This document shows positions 27,358 to 36,709 of a stretch of 64,000 bases of DNA, piece by piece; positions within the stretch are counted from its first letter, which is position 1, and every line of letters starts with the position of its first letter. The notes under the pieces were generated by a model, which ran no database searches, had not been told where the DNA came from, and saw only the letters and a list, made by a program, of their open reading frames with translations. The DNA comes from Planctomycetota bacterium (GTDB lineage Bacteria > Planctomycetota > JAJSAM01 > JAJVHW01), in the NCBI GenBank assembly GCA_021776825.1, contig JAJFFG010000093.1, forward strand, positions 1-64,000, given 5' to 3'. The position numbers and the translations under genes are program-made.

Positions 27358-28291
27358 ACCGGTCGAGCTCCTCGTTGAGAGTCGCGATGCGCTCCTCGGC
27401 GGTGTGGACCGGCAGGGCCCGCAGTGCGTCGTAGCGAGGGCGCGTCGGGTCGTGGAAGAACAGGCCAAGCCGGACGCGGTCGCCGGCCCGCGCCAGCGCA
27501 CGAGCCCGATCGAGATCCGCCGGATCGTGCGACAAGTGGTTCTTGTAGAGTTGCGACGTGCCGTCGTCGCCGATGCCATCCTCGTGGAGGAGCAGTTCGG
27601 TCATCTGCGGCTGCTGCACGGCAGTGCGGAAGATGCTCAGCGTCCAGACCGGGCACCGTTGCAGCACGCGCACGAACGAGAAGCCGCGGTGCCGGTACGC
27701 CGCACGCAGCGTCTCGTAGAGGTGCCCCGGCGCCCAGTCGGCCGTCTGCGCGACGAACGAGGCGTTCGTCACACCCAACGTCACCGAGAGCGGGTCCAAC
27801 GCGGGCAGGTAGCTGCCACGCGGCTGAGTGTTCGTCCCGAAGCCCTGCGGCGTCGTCGGTGAGGTCTGCTTCTTCGTGAGCCCGTAGATGTTGTTGTCGA
27901 GCAGGATCACGACCATGTCGACGTTGTAGCGAATGGCGTGCACCCAATGGGCTGCGCCGATGGAGCAGCAGTCGCCATCGCCCATGACCACGAACGTGTG
28001 CAGATCCGGGCGCACGAGCTTCATGCCGGTGGCCAGTGGAAGTGCGCGGCCGTGGATGCCGTGGAACCCGTACGTGTTCAGGTAGTGCGGGAAGCGGCTC
28101 GAGCAACCGATGCCCGACACGAACACGGTCTGCTCCGGCGGCAGCCGCTCGTCGGCGAGCAGTCGCTGCACCGACGACAGCACGGCGTGATCGCCGCAGC
28201 CCGGGCACCAGCGCGCGACGGTGCCCTCGAAGTCCGACATCTCGAAGTCGCGCTCCTCGACGGTGCCACAGTCCAGCAGGGAGCAGGTCAT
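27347..28291 (-). CDS. korB: 2-oxoacid:ferredoxin oxidoreductase beta subunit (KorB-type)
   Basis: 314 residues of the TPP-binding beta subunit: VARWCPGCGDHAVLSSVQR, FVSGIGCSSRFPHYLNTYGF, MGDGDCCSIGAAHWVHAIRY, LLDNNIYGLTKKQTSPTTP. Together with the next gene upstream it forms a two-subunit 2-oxoglutarate-type enzyme that yields succinyl-CoA and reduced ferredoxin, or carboxylates in reverse. The C-terminal 40 residues extend past the catalytic core. ATG at 28291 follows a G-rich Shine-Dalgarno-like sequence and overlaps the korA stop by four bases. Confidence 0.95.
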   Translation of the reverse strand: MTCSLLDCGTVEERDFEMSDFEGTVARWCPGCGDHAVLSSVQRLLADERLPPEQTVFVSGIGCSSRFPHYLNTYGFHGIHGRALPLATGMKLVRPDLHTFVVMGDGDCCSIGAAHWVHAIRYNVDMVVILLDNNIYGLTKKQTSPTTPQGFGTNTQPRGSYLPALDPLSVTLGVTNASFVAQTADWAPGHLYETLRAAYRHRGFSFVRVLQRCPVWTLSIFRTAVQQPQMTELLLHEDGIGDDGTSQLYKNHLSHDPADLDRARALARAGDRVRLGLFFHDPTRPRYDALRALPVHTAEERIATLNEELDRYAV

Positions 28292-30183
28292 CGCTCCACC
28301 CCCTCTCCGATCCGTGATCGGATTTCGGTCAGAATTCGCCCTGGCCGTAGCGGCTCACCGGGAACGCGAGTCCAGCAGTCGACGTCCACGAGCGTCTGTG
28401 CGCGCAACACGAAGCAGAGCTGTCCGCGCCGCCGGTTCTCGTCCGTGACGAACGGGTCGTCCGGCTTGTCGCTGTAGTTGATCTCGACGGTCAGCACCTG
28501 GTCGAAGCGCCGGAAGATGTCCTTGAGGCCCGGCTCGAGCGGCGAGAGGAACCGCATGTGGAGCGCCGAGACCGCCAGCCCTTCCTCGCGCGCACGGTCC
28601 ACGGCCTCTTCGATCGCGCCCCGCGTGCTGCCCCAGCCGACGATCAGGAGCCGCCCCGTCTCCGCGCCGTGCACACGCGGCGGTTCGAGCGTCTGCTGGA
28701 GCACGGCCATCTTGCGGCTGCGCATCGAGCACGCGCGCTCGTTCACACCCGGCGCGTACGAGACCTTGCTGTCCTCGTCGTGGATCAGTCCCGTCAGCGT
28801 GTGCATCCCGCCGGGCTGGCCCGGGATGATCCGGCGCGAGAGCCCGGTGCGGTCGTCCCAATCGAACGGTCGCGCTCGCTCAGAAACCGGGCTCAGATCC
28901 GGCCGACGCGCCTGCCACTCGACGTCGAGCTGCGGCCGCGGGAACGGCTGCACCCCGGTTGCCAGGTTCGCGTCGGACAGGATGACGACCACGCAGCGGA
29001 ACGTCTCGGCGATCCGGCGCGCCGTGACCATGCAGTGGAAGCACTCCTCGATCGTCGCGGGCGCCATCACGACCTTCGGCACGTCACCGGGCTGCCCGAA
29101 CATCGCAGCGAGGAGATCGGACTGCTCGACCTTCGTCGGGAGGCCCGTGCTCGGTCCGCCACGCTGCACGTTCACGATGACGAGCGGCACCTCGGTCATC
29201 ACGGCCAGGCCGATGAACTCCGTCTTGAGCGCGAGCCCGGGGCCGGACGTCACCGTGAACGCGACCTTGCCGGCGTAGGACGCGCCGATCGCCGCGCCGA
29301 TCGCGGCGATCTCGTCCTCTGCCTGGTGCAGCGTGCCGCCGACGGTGTCGAACACGTCCGCGAGGTAGTGCGACACCGAGGTCGCGGGCGTGATCGGGTA
29401 CATGGCGCAGAAGTCGAACCCGGCGGCGATCGCACCCATGCCGAGAGCCTGGTTGCCGTTCATGACGACGAGATCGTGGTCCGACGCGACGGTCTCGATC
29501 TCGACGCGCAGGCCGAGGTGCTCGCGCGCCCAGGCTGCGCCGCGCTCCATCAGTTGGATGTTCGCCGCGCGGATCGCCTCCGACTTCTTCTCGAAACCGA
29601 GCTCGATCTGCGCCCGCACGCGATCCAGGTCACGGTCGTAGATCGCCGCGAGCAACCCGAGCACGAACATGTTCTTTCCGCGTCGCGCGTTGTCGACGAT
29701 CTCGAGGCACTCCTGCTCCATCGGCACGGGCACGATGCGGTACCCGCCGCTCGCGAGCTCCGTCATCGCCGCCTGCCACTGCGCGCGAATGCGCTCGTCG
29801 TGGTGCTCGGCCCACATGCTCTCGATCAGCACGATCGCGCCCGGCGCCAGCGCGTCGCACCGGTGCCGCGCGAGCAGGACCTGCTCGTTGAACGCAACGA
29901 CGAGATCGGCGTGATCGCCCCAGTTCGTCACCGCGCCGGAGCCGATGCGGATGCGGACGCCGCTGGCTCCGGAGGGCGTGCGCGCCGGCGGCTGGATCTC
30001 CGCAGGGATGATCTCCACGGTCCAGACGCCGTTGCCGAGCTTCGCCGAGATCGCGCCGAAGAACTGGCCGCACTTCTGCGCGCCCTCGCCGGAGTCGGAC
30101 ACGACCTCGACGGCGTGCTCCCGGACCCGGATGGCACCGGGGGCCGACGCGTCGGTGACGGAAACGGGGGAACGCGTGCTCAT
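28288..30183 (-). CDS. korA: 2-oxoacid:ferredoxin oxidoreductase gamma-alpha fusion subunit (KorA-type)
   Basis: 631 residues. The gamma part is N-terminal (about 25-200: GEGAQKCGQFFGAISAKLG, GVRIRIGSGAVTNWGDHADL) and the alpha part C-terminal (from about 235: MNGNQALGMGAIAAGFDFCA, YPITPATSVSHYLAD, TSGPGLALKTEFIGLAVMTE, QRGGPSTGLPTKVEQSDLL), the usual fused order of KorA. It is the first gene of the long minus-strand operon. ATG at 30183 is chosen because GGAGGG precedes it by 9 nt; another in-frame ATG at 30210 would add 9 residues. Confidence 0.95.
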   Translation of the reverse strand: MSTRSPVSVTDASAPGAIRVREHAVEVVSDSGEGAQKCGQFFGAISAKLGNGVWTVEIIPAEIQPPARTPSGASGVRIRIGSGAVTNWGDHADLVVAFNEQVLLARHRCDALAPGAIVLIESMWAEHHDERIRAQWQAAMTELASGGYRIVPVPMEQECLEIVDNARRGKNMFVLGLLAAIYDRDLDRVRAQIELGFEKKSEAIRAANIQLMERGAAWAREHLGLRVEIETVASDHDLVVMNGNQALGMGAIAAGFDFCAMYPITPATSVSHYLADVFDTVGGTLHQAEDEIAAIGAAIGASYAGKVAFTVTSGPGLALKTEFIGLAVMTEVPLVIVNVQRGGPSTGLPTKVEQSDLLAAMFGQPGDVPKVVMAPATIEECFHCMVTARRIAETFRCVVVILSDANLATGVQPFPRPQLDVEWQARRPDLSPVSERARPFDWDDRTGLSRRIIPGQPGGMHTLTGLIHDEDSKVSYAPGVNERACSMRSRKMAVLQQTLEPPRVHGAETGRLLIVGWGSTRGAIEEAVDRAREEGLAVSALHMRFLSPLEPGLKDIFRRFDQVLTVEINYSDKPDDPFVTDENRRRGQLCFVLRAQTLVDVDCWTRVPGEPLRPGRILTEIRSRIGEGVER

Positions 30184-30594
30184 TTCCAGCAGCCCTCCAC
30201 GAGGAGACATCGGCTTCAGGAACGGTGCAGCGTCCGGACGCCTCGCGCGACGGCAGCGGGGTTCCCACCGCCCAGCAAAAGAGACCCGGGTCGCGCGTTC
30301 CCGAGTCCGTCGTCCTGCCGTTGGCGGGTTGCCATGTCGCACCGCGAGGCGGGGACCGAGACGCCCCGTCCATGCGTCCGAAGAGTACGCCGGTCCCGGA
30401 TGGCTGACCGTGATCCTGGTCACGCTGCGGGGATCCCACGAGCGTGTGGCTCGCGCGCGCCGTTCCGGGCCCAACAGCGAATTCACACTCCGGATGTGAC
30501 TTCGGTCCTCGACGCGAATCGATGCTTCGGGGACGCTGGACGGCAGGCCCGCGCGGAGGCCGTGGGCGTCGCACTCCGATACGAGGAGTTCACG
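30184..30594. promoter_or_regulatory. Divergent intergenic region containing the korA-operon promoter
   Basis: 411 bp between divergently transcribed korA and the small Cys-rich gene; it must hold at least the promoter of the minus-strand block. No frame reads like a protein. I could not place -35/-10 boxes with confidence. Small inverted repeats are present (for example TGACC/GGTCA around 30406-30423 and TCACA/TGTGA at 30483-30499), but none is long enough to call an operator. Confidence 0.4.
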
Positions 30595-30933
30595 ATGAGG
30601 GCCGCCGAACTAGACACATACGAACGCGCGATCCACGAGCAGATCTGTCTGACCTGCCCGAAGACGCTCCCCGACGGGACGTGTCCGCGGCCCGACCAGC
30701 GGCAGTGCGCGCTCTCGATGCACCTCGAGCCGGTCGTCGACTCGATCCTGGGTCTCGAGCAGAGCGCCGCCGCCGAGGACTATCGCCGCGCGTTCGAAGA
30801 TCACCTCTGCGAGATCTGCCCGGTGGACGAGACCGGCTACTGCTCGCTCATCGAGCTGATCGGCAGCGCGACGGACGACGACGTGGGCCGCCTGGCGTAC
30901 GTCATCCGGAACGTCTCGACGACGCACGGCTGA
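30595..30933 (+). CDS. Small cysteine-rich protein divergent from the Rnf/oxidoreductase operon
   Basis: 112 residues with two similar Cys groups: CLTCPKTLPDGTCPRPDQ plus a later QCALS, and CEICPVDETGYCSL. The rest is acidic and helical. A strong Shine-Dalgarno (GAGGAG, 6 nt before the ATG at 30595) fixes the start; the frame is open far upstream but that part is antisense to korA. The Cys spacing could bind zinc or an iron-sulfur cluster. No family recognised. Divergence from korA makes a redox-linked or regulatory role conceivable. Confidence 0.75.
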   Translation: MRAAELDTYERAIHEQICLTCPKTLPDGTCPRPDQRQCALSMHLEPVVDSILGLEQSAAAEDYRRAFEDHLCEICPVDETGYCSLIELIGSATDDDVGRLAYVIRNVSTTHG

Positions 30934-31188
30934 GTCGGCGGTGCGGGTGGTCCGCTCCGCGGCGGATCCGCAGAACGACCCGAACTCGTCGGTTGGCGTC
31001 GGGACGGAGACGGCTCCTCGCAGGTCGAGCACCGGCTGCTCGGACGCGCCGCCCTCCCGGGCGGAGCGCGCCACCCGCTCTCGATGGAGACACGGCCACC
31101 GAAGCTCGAAGTTCGGCCGATGGCCTCGCCTGCCCAAGGCCGTGCCAGTACCGTGGATGGCGATGCCTCGAGGCGCGGCAGATCAAGA

Positions 31189-34005
31189 ATGGACGAAGCT
31201 CAGACCCGACAGCGGATCATCGACAAGCGCCTTGCGCTTGCCGGGTGGACGGTCGACGACCCGACGCAGGTCACGTCCGAGTTCGACATCGACCTCACCG
31301 GCGGAACGAGCCAGGTCGCCGAGCCGACGGGGCCGTACTCCGGCCATCAGTTCGTCGACTACGCCCTCCTCGGACACGGCAAGCCCATCGCGGTCGTCGA
31401 GGCCAAGCGCACGTCCAAGGACGCGCAACTCGGCAAAGAGCAGGCGCTGCAGTACGCCCAGAACCTCCAGACGGTTCACGGCATCCCGTTGCCGCTCGTC
31501 CTGTACACGAACGGTCACGAGATCCACCTCTGGGACTACGGAACGTACGCGCCCCAGAAGGTGCACGGGTTCCCGACGCGGGACGACCTGGACTGGATGG
31601 CGCAGCAGCGTGAACTGCGGCAGCCGCTCTCCGAGGAGCGCATCAACACCGACATCGCCGGCCGGGGCTACCAGATCCAGGCCATCCGGGCGGTGCTCGA
31701 GCGGGTCACGGCCAAACGCTGCAAGCTGCTGCTCGTGATGGCGACCGGCACGGGCAAGACTCGTGTCGCGGTCGCCCTCGCCGACGTGCTGCGCCGGGCG
31801 AAGTGGGCGAAGCGCGTGCTCTTTCTCGTGGACCGGATCGCCCTGCGTGACCAGGCGCTCGAGACCTTCAAGGAGCACATCCCCGCCGAGCCCCGCTGGC
31901 CCAAGCGCCGCGGCAACGGCATCGAGAAGGCGTTCGCCAAGGACCGACGGATCTACGTCTCGACGTACCCCACCATGCTCAACCTGATCCAGGCGGGCAC
32001 GACTCCGGCGACGTACATCTCGCCCTGCTTCTTCGACCTCGTGATCGCCGACGAGAGCCACCGCAGCATCTACAACGTCTACCGACAGGTGCTCGACTAC
32101 TTCAGGGCGATCACCGTTGGCCTCACGGCGACCCCGCGAGACCACATCGACCACGACACCTTCAAGCTCTTCGAGTGCGACTCCGGCGATCCGACGTTTG
32201 CCTACACGTACGAAGAGGCCGTCGAACACGAGCCGCCGTACCTCAGTCGCTACGAGGTCCTGAAGGTCCGCTCGAAGTTCCAACTGGAGGGCATCCAAGG
32301 CGGCACGCTGCCGCTCGCGGTGCAGAAGAAACTGCTCGCCGAGGGCCTCGACCCCGAGGAGATCGACTTCGAGGGCACGGACCTCGAGCGCAAGGTCAGC
32401 AACGCCGGCACGAACGCCCTGATCGTGCGCGAGTTCATGGAGGAGAGCATCAAGGGCCCCTCTGGCACGTTGCCCGGCAAGAGCATCATCTTTGCCATCA
32501 GCAAGGCGCATGCACGCGGACTGCAGGGGCTCTTCGACACGCTCTACCCCGAGCACAAGGGACGCCTGGCGCGCGTGCTCGTCTCCGAGGACAGTCGGGT
32601 CCACGGCAAGGGCGGACTGCTCGATCAGTTCAAGACGCGAGACATGCCGCGCGTCGCCATCAGCGTGGACATGCTGGACACGGGCGTGGACGTCCCCGAG
32701 GTCGTCAACCTCGTCTTCGCCAAGCCCGTCTACAGCTACACGAAGTTCTGGCAGATGATCGGACGCGGCACGCGCGTGCTCGACGCCAACCCCGCGAAGC
32801 GCAAGGTGTGGTGCCCGGAGAAGGGCAAGTTCCTGATCATCGACTGCTGGGGCAACTTCGACTTCTTCAAGATGAAGCCCGACGGCCGGGAGACCGGGCA
32901 GCAGATCCCGCTGCCCGTGCGGCTCTTCCGGTCCCGGCTCGATGAGTTCGAAGCGGCGCTTGCCGTCGCTGACGTCGCGGCCACCGCCACCGTGCGCACG
33001 AACCTGCGCGAGGACCTGGCCTCGCTCCCCGAGAACAACGTCATCGTCAGCGAGAGCCGCGTGGCCCTCGAGAGAGTCTTCGCCGACGTGTTCTGGACGT
33101 CGATCTCCGCCGACGACCTGGGCCACCTGCGCACGGTGATCGCTCCCGTGCTGCGTGCTCGCTCGGGCGTCGACGTGAAGGCGCTGCGCTTCGAGCTCGA
33201 CATCAGCGGCGCGGCCACCGCACTTCTCGCCGGCAACTCCGACGCCGTGCAAGCCATCGGCGCGGTGCTGATCGAGCAGATCGCCGACCTGCCGCTCACC
33301 GTCAACGTGGTCGCCAAGGAGCGGGACCTGATCGAAGCGGTGCAGACGCCCGCCTGGTGGCAGGACGTCACGCACGAGCAGTTGCACGATCTGGCCGAGC
33401 GGCTGGCACCGCTGATGCGCTATCGCCAGTCGCGCACGGTGGGCATGGTTCACCTCGACATCGAGGACCTCCTCGCCATCAAGGAGACGGTGGAATTCGG
33501 GCCGGACAAGTCGCGGCTGGGCGCCGCCGCCTACCGCGAGAAGGTCGAGGCGTTCGTGCGGGCGCTCGTCGCCGAGAACGAGGCGCTCCAGAAGCTGCGG
33601 CGGGGTGAGGACCTCTCTCCCACCGAGGTCACGTCACTCGCCGAGCAGTTGGCGACGCACGATCCGTACGTGACCGAGGATCTGCTGCGCCGCGTGTACG
33701 ACCACCGCACAGCGCGGTTCCTGCGCTTCATCAGGCACATCCTCGACCTCGAGCCCCTCGGCTCGTGGACCGAGGAGGTGACGGCCGCCTTCGACGACTT
33801 CATCACGCGGCACGACACCTACTCCTCCGCCCAGATCAGCTTCCTCAAGGCGCTGCGGACGTTCGTGATCCAGCGGGGCGAGGTACGGAAGCGCGACCTC
33901 GTCTCGGCCCCCTTCACACGCCTGCATCCCCAGGGCATCCGCGGGCTCTTCGCCGAGAGCGACATCGACGAGATCCTCAGCCTGGCGGGCGGGCTCGTCG
34001 CCTGA
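31189..34005 (+). CDS. hsdR: Type I restriction enzyme, R (endonuclease/translocase) subunit
   Basis: 938 residues. N-terminal PD-(D/E)xK nuclease (FVDYALLGHGKPIAVVEAKR, residues about 55-75), SF2 helicase motor with Walker A MATGTGKTRVA (about 185), Walker B/DESH motif VIADESHRS, and motif VI QMIGRGTRVL; a helical C-terminal domain then contacts the methylase. It cuts unmodified DNA after ATP-driven translocation as part of HsdR2M2S. Start ATG at 31189; upstream in-frame sequence is not protein-like. First gene of the cassette hsdR-fic-hsdM-hsdS. Confidence 0.95.
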   Translation: MDEAQTRQRIIDKRLALAGWTVDDPTQVTSEFDIDLTGGTSQVAEPTGPYSGHQFVDYALLGHGKPIAVVEAKRTSKDAQLGKEQALQYAQNLQTVHGIPLPLVLYTNGHEIHLWDYGTYAPQKVHGFPTRDDLDWMAQQRELRQPLSEERINTDIAGRGYQIQAIRAVLERVTAKRCKLLLVMATGTGKTRVAVALADVLRRAKWAKRVLFLVDRIALRDQALETFKEHIPAEPRWPKRRGNGIEKAFAKDRRIYVSTYPTMLNLIQAGTTPATYISPCFFDLVIADESHRSIYNVYRQVLDYFRAITVGLTATPRDHIDHDTFKLFECDSGDPTFAYTYEEAVEHEPPYLSRYEVLKVRSKFQLEGIQGGTLPLAVQKKLLAEGLDPEEIDFEGTDLERKVSNAGTNALIVREFMEESIKGPSGTLPGKSIIFAISKAHARGLQGLFDTLYPEHKGRLARVLVSEDSRVHGKGGLLDQFKTRDMPRVAISVDMLDTGVDVPEVVNLVFAKPVYSYTKFWQMIGRGTRVLDANPAKRKVWCPEKGKFLIIDCWGNFDFFKMKPDGRETGQQIPLPVRLFRSRLDEFEAALAVADVAATATVRTNLREDLASLPENNVIVSESRVALERVFADVFWTSISADDLGHLRTVIAPVLRARSGVDVKALRFELDISGAATALLAGNSDAVQAIGAVLIEQIADLPLTVNVVAKERDLIEAVQTPAWWQDVTHEQLHDLAERLAPLMRYRQSRTVGMVHLDIEDLLAIKETVEFGPDKSRLGAAAYREKVEAFVRALVAENEALQKLRRGEDLSPTEVTSLAEQLATHDPYVTEDLLRRVYDHRTARFLRFIRHILDLEPLGSWTEEVTAAFDDFITRHDTYSSAQISFLKALRTFVIQRGEVRKRDLVSAPFTRLHPQGIRGLFAESDIDEILSLAGGLVA

Positions 34006-34036
34006 GCCGCAGAATGCGATACTGGCGCCGATGAAT

Positions 34037-34085
34037 GTGATAATGTCCGCCACTTAGTATCACGATTTTGTCGTTATGTGATCAC
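34037..34085 (+). promoter_or_regulatory. Putative operator/promoter in front of fic: repeated GTGAT half-sites
   Basis: An AT-rich island between hsdR and fic. GTGATA at 34037-34042 faces TATCAC at 34058-34063 (perfect inverted half-sites, starts 21 bp apart), and the 8-bp palindrome GTGATCAC follows at 34078-34085, 20 bp further on. The spacing of about two helical turns suggests one protein bound to the same DNA face. GATAAT at 34039-34044 is a good -10 candidate covered by the first half-site. The Fic protein itself ends in a winged-helix domain and is a candidate binder. Confidence 0.45.
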
Positions 34086-34100
34086 GTTCCAGGCTCAGTC

Positions 34101-35150
34101 ATGCCCTCGCTCACTCCCTCGTACCGTTCCGGGCTCGCCTTCTCCGGCAAGCAGGCCGCCGCCATGGCTGCGCTCAGTGGATTCCGTGGGCGCCAAGAGC
34201 TGTTCACTCGGCAGACGCCGGAGCGCCTGGAGGCACTCCGGGAGTCGGCGATCGTGCAGTCCGCCGAGTCCTCGTCCCGGATCGAGGGTGTCGTCGCGGC
34301 CAGCGGCCGCGTCGAGGCGCTCGTGCGACAGAACTCCACACCACGCAACCGCCCCGAGCAGGAGATCACCGGCTGCCGCGACGCGCTGTCCTACATCCAC
34401 GAGGACCCGGCGGCGCTGCCCTTCAGCGAGCATGTGATCCGGCAACTGCACAGCATGCTCTTCCGCTACACGTCGGAGCCCGCCGGCCAGTGGAAGCTGG
34501 CCGACAACCTGATCACGGACAAGGACCGCGACGGCAACGTCAGCCGCATCCGTTTCCGCCCCACGGCGGCGGCCGGAACAGCGGCTGCCATGGGCGACCT
34601 GGTGGCGGCCTATCGGGTGGCCGTTCAGAGCGGCGAGGATCCGCTGATCGTCGTGCCGCTGGCGGTCTTGGACTTCCTCTGCGTGCATCCCTTCGCAGAC
34701 GGCAACGGGCGCGTCGCTCGGTTGTTGACGCTCCTGTTGCTGTACCACGCTGGGTTCGAGGTCGGTCGGTACGTCAGCCTCGAGCGGATCGTCGAGGAAT
34801 CGAAAGAGTCGTACTACGAGACGCTCGAGTTGGCCTCGCAGGGCTGGCATGAGTCGGAGCACGACGTCATGCCGTGGGTCGAGTACCTCTGGGGCGTGAT
34901 CACCCGCGCCTACAAGGACTTCGAGGAGCGCGTCGGATCGCTGCCCGCGGGCCGGGGCTCCAAGACGCAGATGATCCGCGACGCCGTGGGGCGACGCATC
35001 CGACCGTTTGCGATCTCGGAGATCGAGCGCGACTGCCCCGGCGTGAGCCGCCCCATGGTTCGCAAGGTCCTCGAGGACTTGCGCACCGAGGACGTGATCG
35101 AGCTGCGCGGGAGGGGTCGCGCAGCCCGCTACCACAAGAAGGGCCTCTGA
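34101..35150 (+). CDS. Fic-domain protein (class II) with C-terminal winged helix
   Basis: 349 residues. The N-terminal inhibitory helix motif SSRIEG is near residue 57, and the Fic core carries the catalytic HPFADGNGR at about 196; such enzymes transfer AMP (or another phospho-group) to target proteins, and the inhibitory Glu blocks ATP binding. The end (IRPFAISEIERDCPGVSRPM, then VRKVLEDLRTEDVIELRGRG) is a winged helix-turn-helix. It lies between hsdR and hsdM of a type I system, 95 bp after hsdR and 2 bp before hsdM. ATG at 34101; a TTG at 34068 would add 11 residues. The target protein is unknown. Confidence 0.9.
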   Translation: MPSLTPSYRSGLAFSGKQAAAMAALSGFRGRQELFTRQTPERLEALRESAIVQSAESSSRIEGVVAASGRVEALVRQNSTPRNRPEQEITGCRDALSYIHEDPAALPFSEHVIRQLHSMLFRYTSEPAGQWKLADNLITDKDRDGNVSRIRFRPTAAAGTAAAMGDLVAAYRVAVQSGEDPLIVVPLAVLDFLCVHPFADGNGRVARLLTLLLLYHAGFEVGRYVSLERIVEESKESYYETLELASQGWHESEHDVMPWVEYLWGVITRAYKDFEERVGSLPAGRGSKTQMIRDAVGRRIRPFAISEIERDCPGVSRPMVRKVLEDLRTEDVIELRGRGRAARYHKKGL

Positions 35151-35152
35151 CC

Positions 35153-36709
35153 GTGCTGTCCCCTGCTCTGCGTTCGAAGATCGACCAGCTCTGGGACCGC
35201 TTCTGGTCCGGCGGCATCGCCAACCCGCTCACCGCCATGGAGCAGATCTCGTACCTGCTCTTCATGCGCCGCCTCGACGCGGTCGACCACGACCGCGCCG
35301 AGAATGCCGAGTTCTCGGACGAGAGCTACACGTCGCTCTTCGCCGGTGAGTTCACACGCCCTGACGGCCGATCGGTCCCGGCCGAGAGGCTGCGCTGGAG
35401 CAGCTTCAAGCACAACCCCGCCGAGGAGATGCTGGCCCGGGTCCGCGACGAGGTCTTCCCGTTCATCAAGCAGCTCGGCGGCGCCGAACACCCGCTGTCC
35501 CGCCACATGCGGGACGCGGTGTTCCTCGTCCCGAAGGCGTCGCTCCTCACCGAAGCCGTCGGCATCCTCGACGGCATCTACGAGGAGATCGAACGCGAGC
35601 GTCGCGAAGGCGGTCAGACCTTCCACGACACGCAGGGCGACCTCTACGAGTACCTGCTCTCGGAGATCAGCTCGGCCGGCAAGAACGGCCAGTTCCGCAC
35701 GCCCCGTCACCTGATCCAGATGATCTGTGCCCTGGTCGATCCGAAGCTCGGCGACGAGGTCTGCGACCCGGCGTGTGGCACCGGTGGGTTCCTGCTCGGA
35801 GCGTTCCAGCACATCCTCACGCAGCACACGAGCGAGGCGCTGTGCGAGACGGACGAGAACGGTCTCGTGCGCGGCGTCGCCGGCGATGAGATCACCAACC
35901 CCGAGCTCTGGACGCTGCTGCGCGAGCGCACATTCTTCGGCTTCGACTTCGACACCACGATGGTGCGCATCGGCCTGATGAACCTGCTGCTGCACGGGAT
36001 CGACAACCCGAACCTCGACTACAAGGACACGCTGTCGAAGCGCTTCGAGGAGCGCGAGCGCTACGACGTCGTGCTCGCGAACCCGCCGTTCAAGGGCAGC
36101 ATCGACAAGGGCGACATCAACGAGACGCTGCGGCTGAAGACGACAAAGACCGAGCTGCTCTTCGTGAACCGGATCGTGGACCTGTTGCGCATCGGCGGAC
36201 GCGCCGGAGTCGTCGTCCCCGACGGCGTCCTCTTCGGCGGGAGCAAGGCCCACCAGCAGCTCCGCAGGATCCTCGTGGACGAGTGCGAGTTGCAGGGCGT
36301 CATCTCACTGCCGGCCGGCGTCTTCAAGCCGTACGCGGGCGTCAGCACCGCCGTGGTGGTCTTCGTCAAGGGCGGCAGAACCGAGCACGTGTGGTTCTAC
36401 GACATGCAGGCCGACGGCTACTCGCTCGACGACAAGCGCGACAAGATCGACGCCAACGACATCCCCGACGTCGTGGCGAGGTGGAAGGCACGGGACCCGG
36501 CGAAGGACACCGACCGCACGCAGAAGGCGTTCGTCGTCTCGGCGGAGGAGATCCGCGAGCACAAGTACGACCTCTCGCTCAACCGCTACAAGGAGATCGA
36601 GTACGAGGAGGTCGAGTTCGACCCGCCGCTGGAGATCCTGGCGCAGCTCCGGACGCTGGAGGACGAGATCCGAGCGGACCTGGACGCGCTGGAGGGGCTG
36701 CTGTCGTGA
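35153..36709 (+). CDS. hsdM: Type I restriction-modification system, M (methyltransferase) subunit
   Basis: 518 residues. N-terminal helical HsdM_N domain (LWDRFWSGGIANPLTAMEQI, YLLFMRRLDAVDHD), then a class I SAM-dependent N6-adenine methyltransferase with motif I DPACGTGGFLLGAF (about residue 206) and catalytic motif NPPFKGS (about 309). GTG start two bases after the fic stop; its end overlaps hsdS (GTGA). With HsdS it methylates the host recognition site, and with HsdR it forms the restriction complex. Confidence 0.96.
   Translation: MLSPALRSKIDQLWDRFWSGGIANPLTAMEQISYLLFMRRLDAVDHDRAENAEFSDESYTSLFAGEFTRPDGRSVPAERLRWSSFKHNPAEEMLARVRDEVFPFIKQLGGAEHPLSRHMRDAVFLVPKASLLTEAVGILDGIYEEIERERREGGQTFHDTQGDLYEYLLSEISSAGKNGQFRTPRHLIQMICALVDPKLGDEVCDPACGTGGFLLGAFQHILTQHTSEALCETDENGLVRGVAGDEITNPELWTLLRERTFFGFDFDTTMVRIGLMNLLLHGIDNPNLDYKDTLSKRFEERERYDVVLANPPFKGSIDKGDINETLRLKTTKTELLFVNRIVDLLRIGGRAGVVVPDGVLFGGSKAHQQLRRILVDECELQGVISLPAGVFKPYAGVSTAVVVFVKGGRTEHVWFYDMQADGYSLDDKRDKIDANDIPDVVARWKARDPAKDTDRTQKAFVVSAEEIREHKYDLSLNRYKEIEYEEVEFDPPLEILAQLRTLEDEIRADLDALEGLLS

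Noticed and set aside
30483..30499. TCACA/TGTGA inverted repeat in the korA upstream region
   Set aside because: The orientation is opposite to the CRP consensus, the arms are only five bases and no second copy is evident; too weak to call a site.
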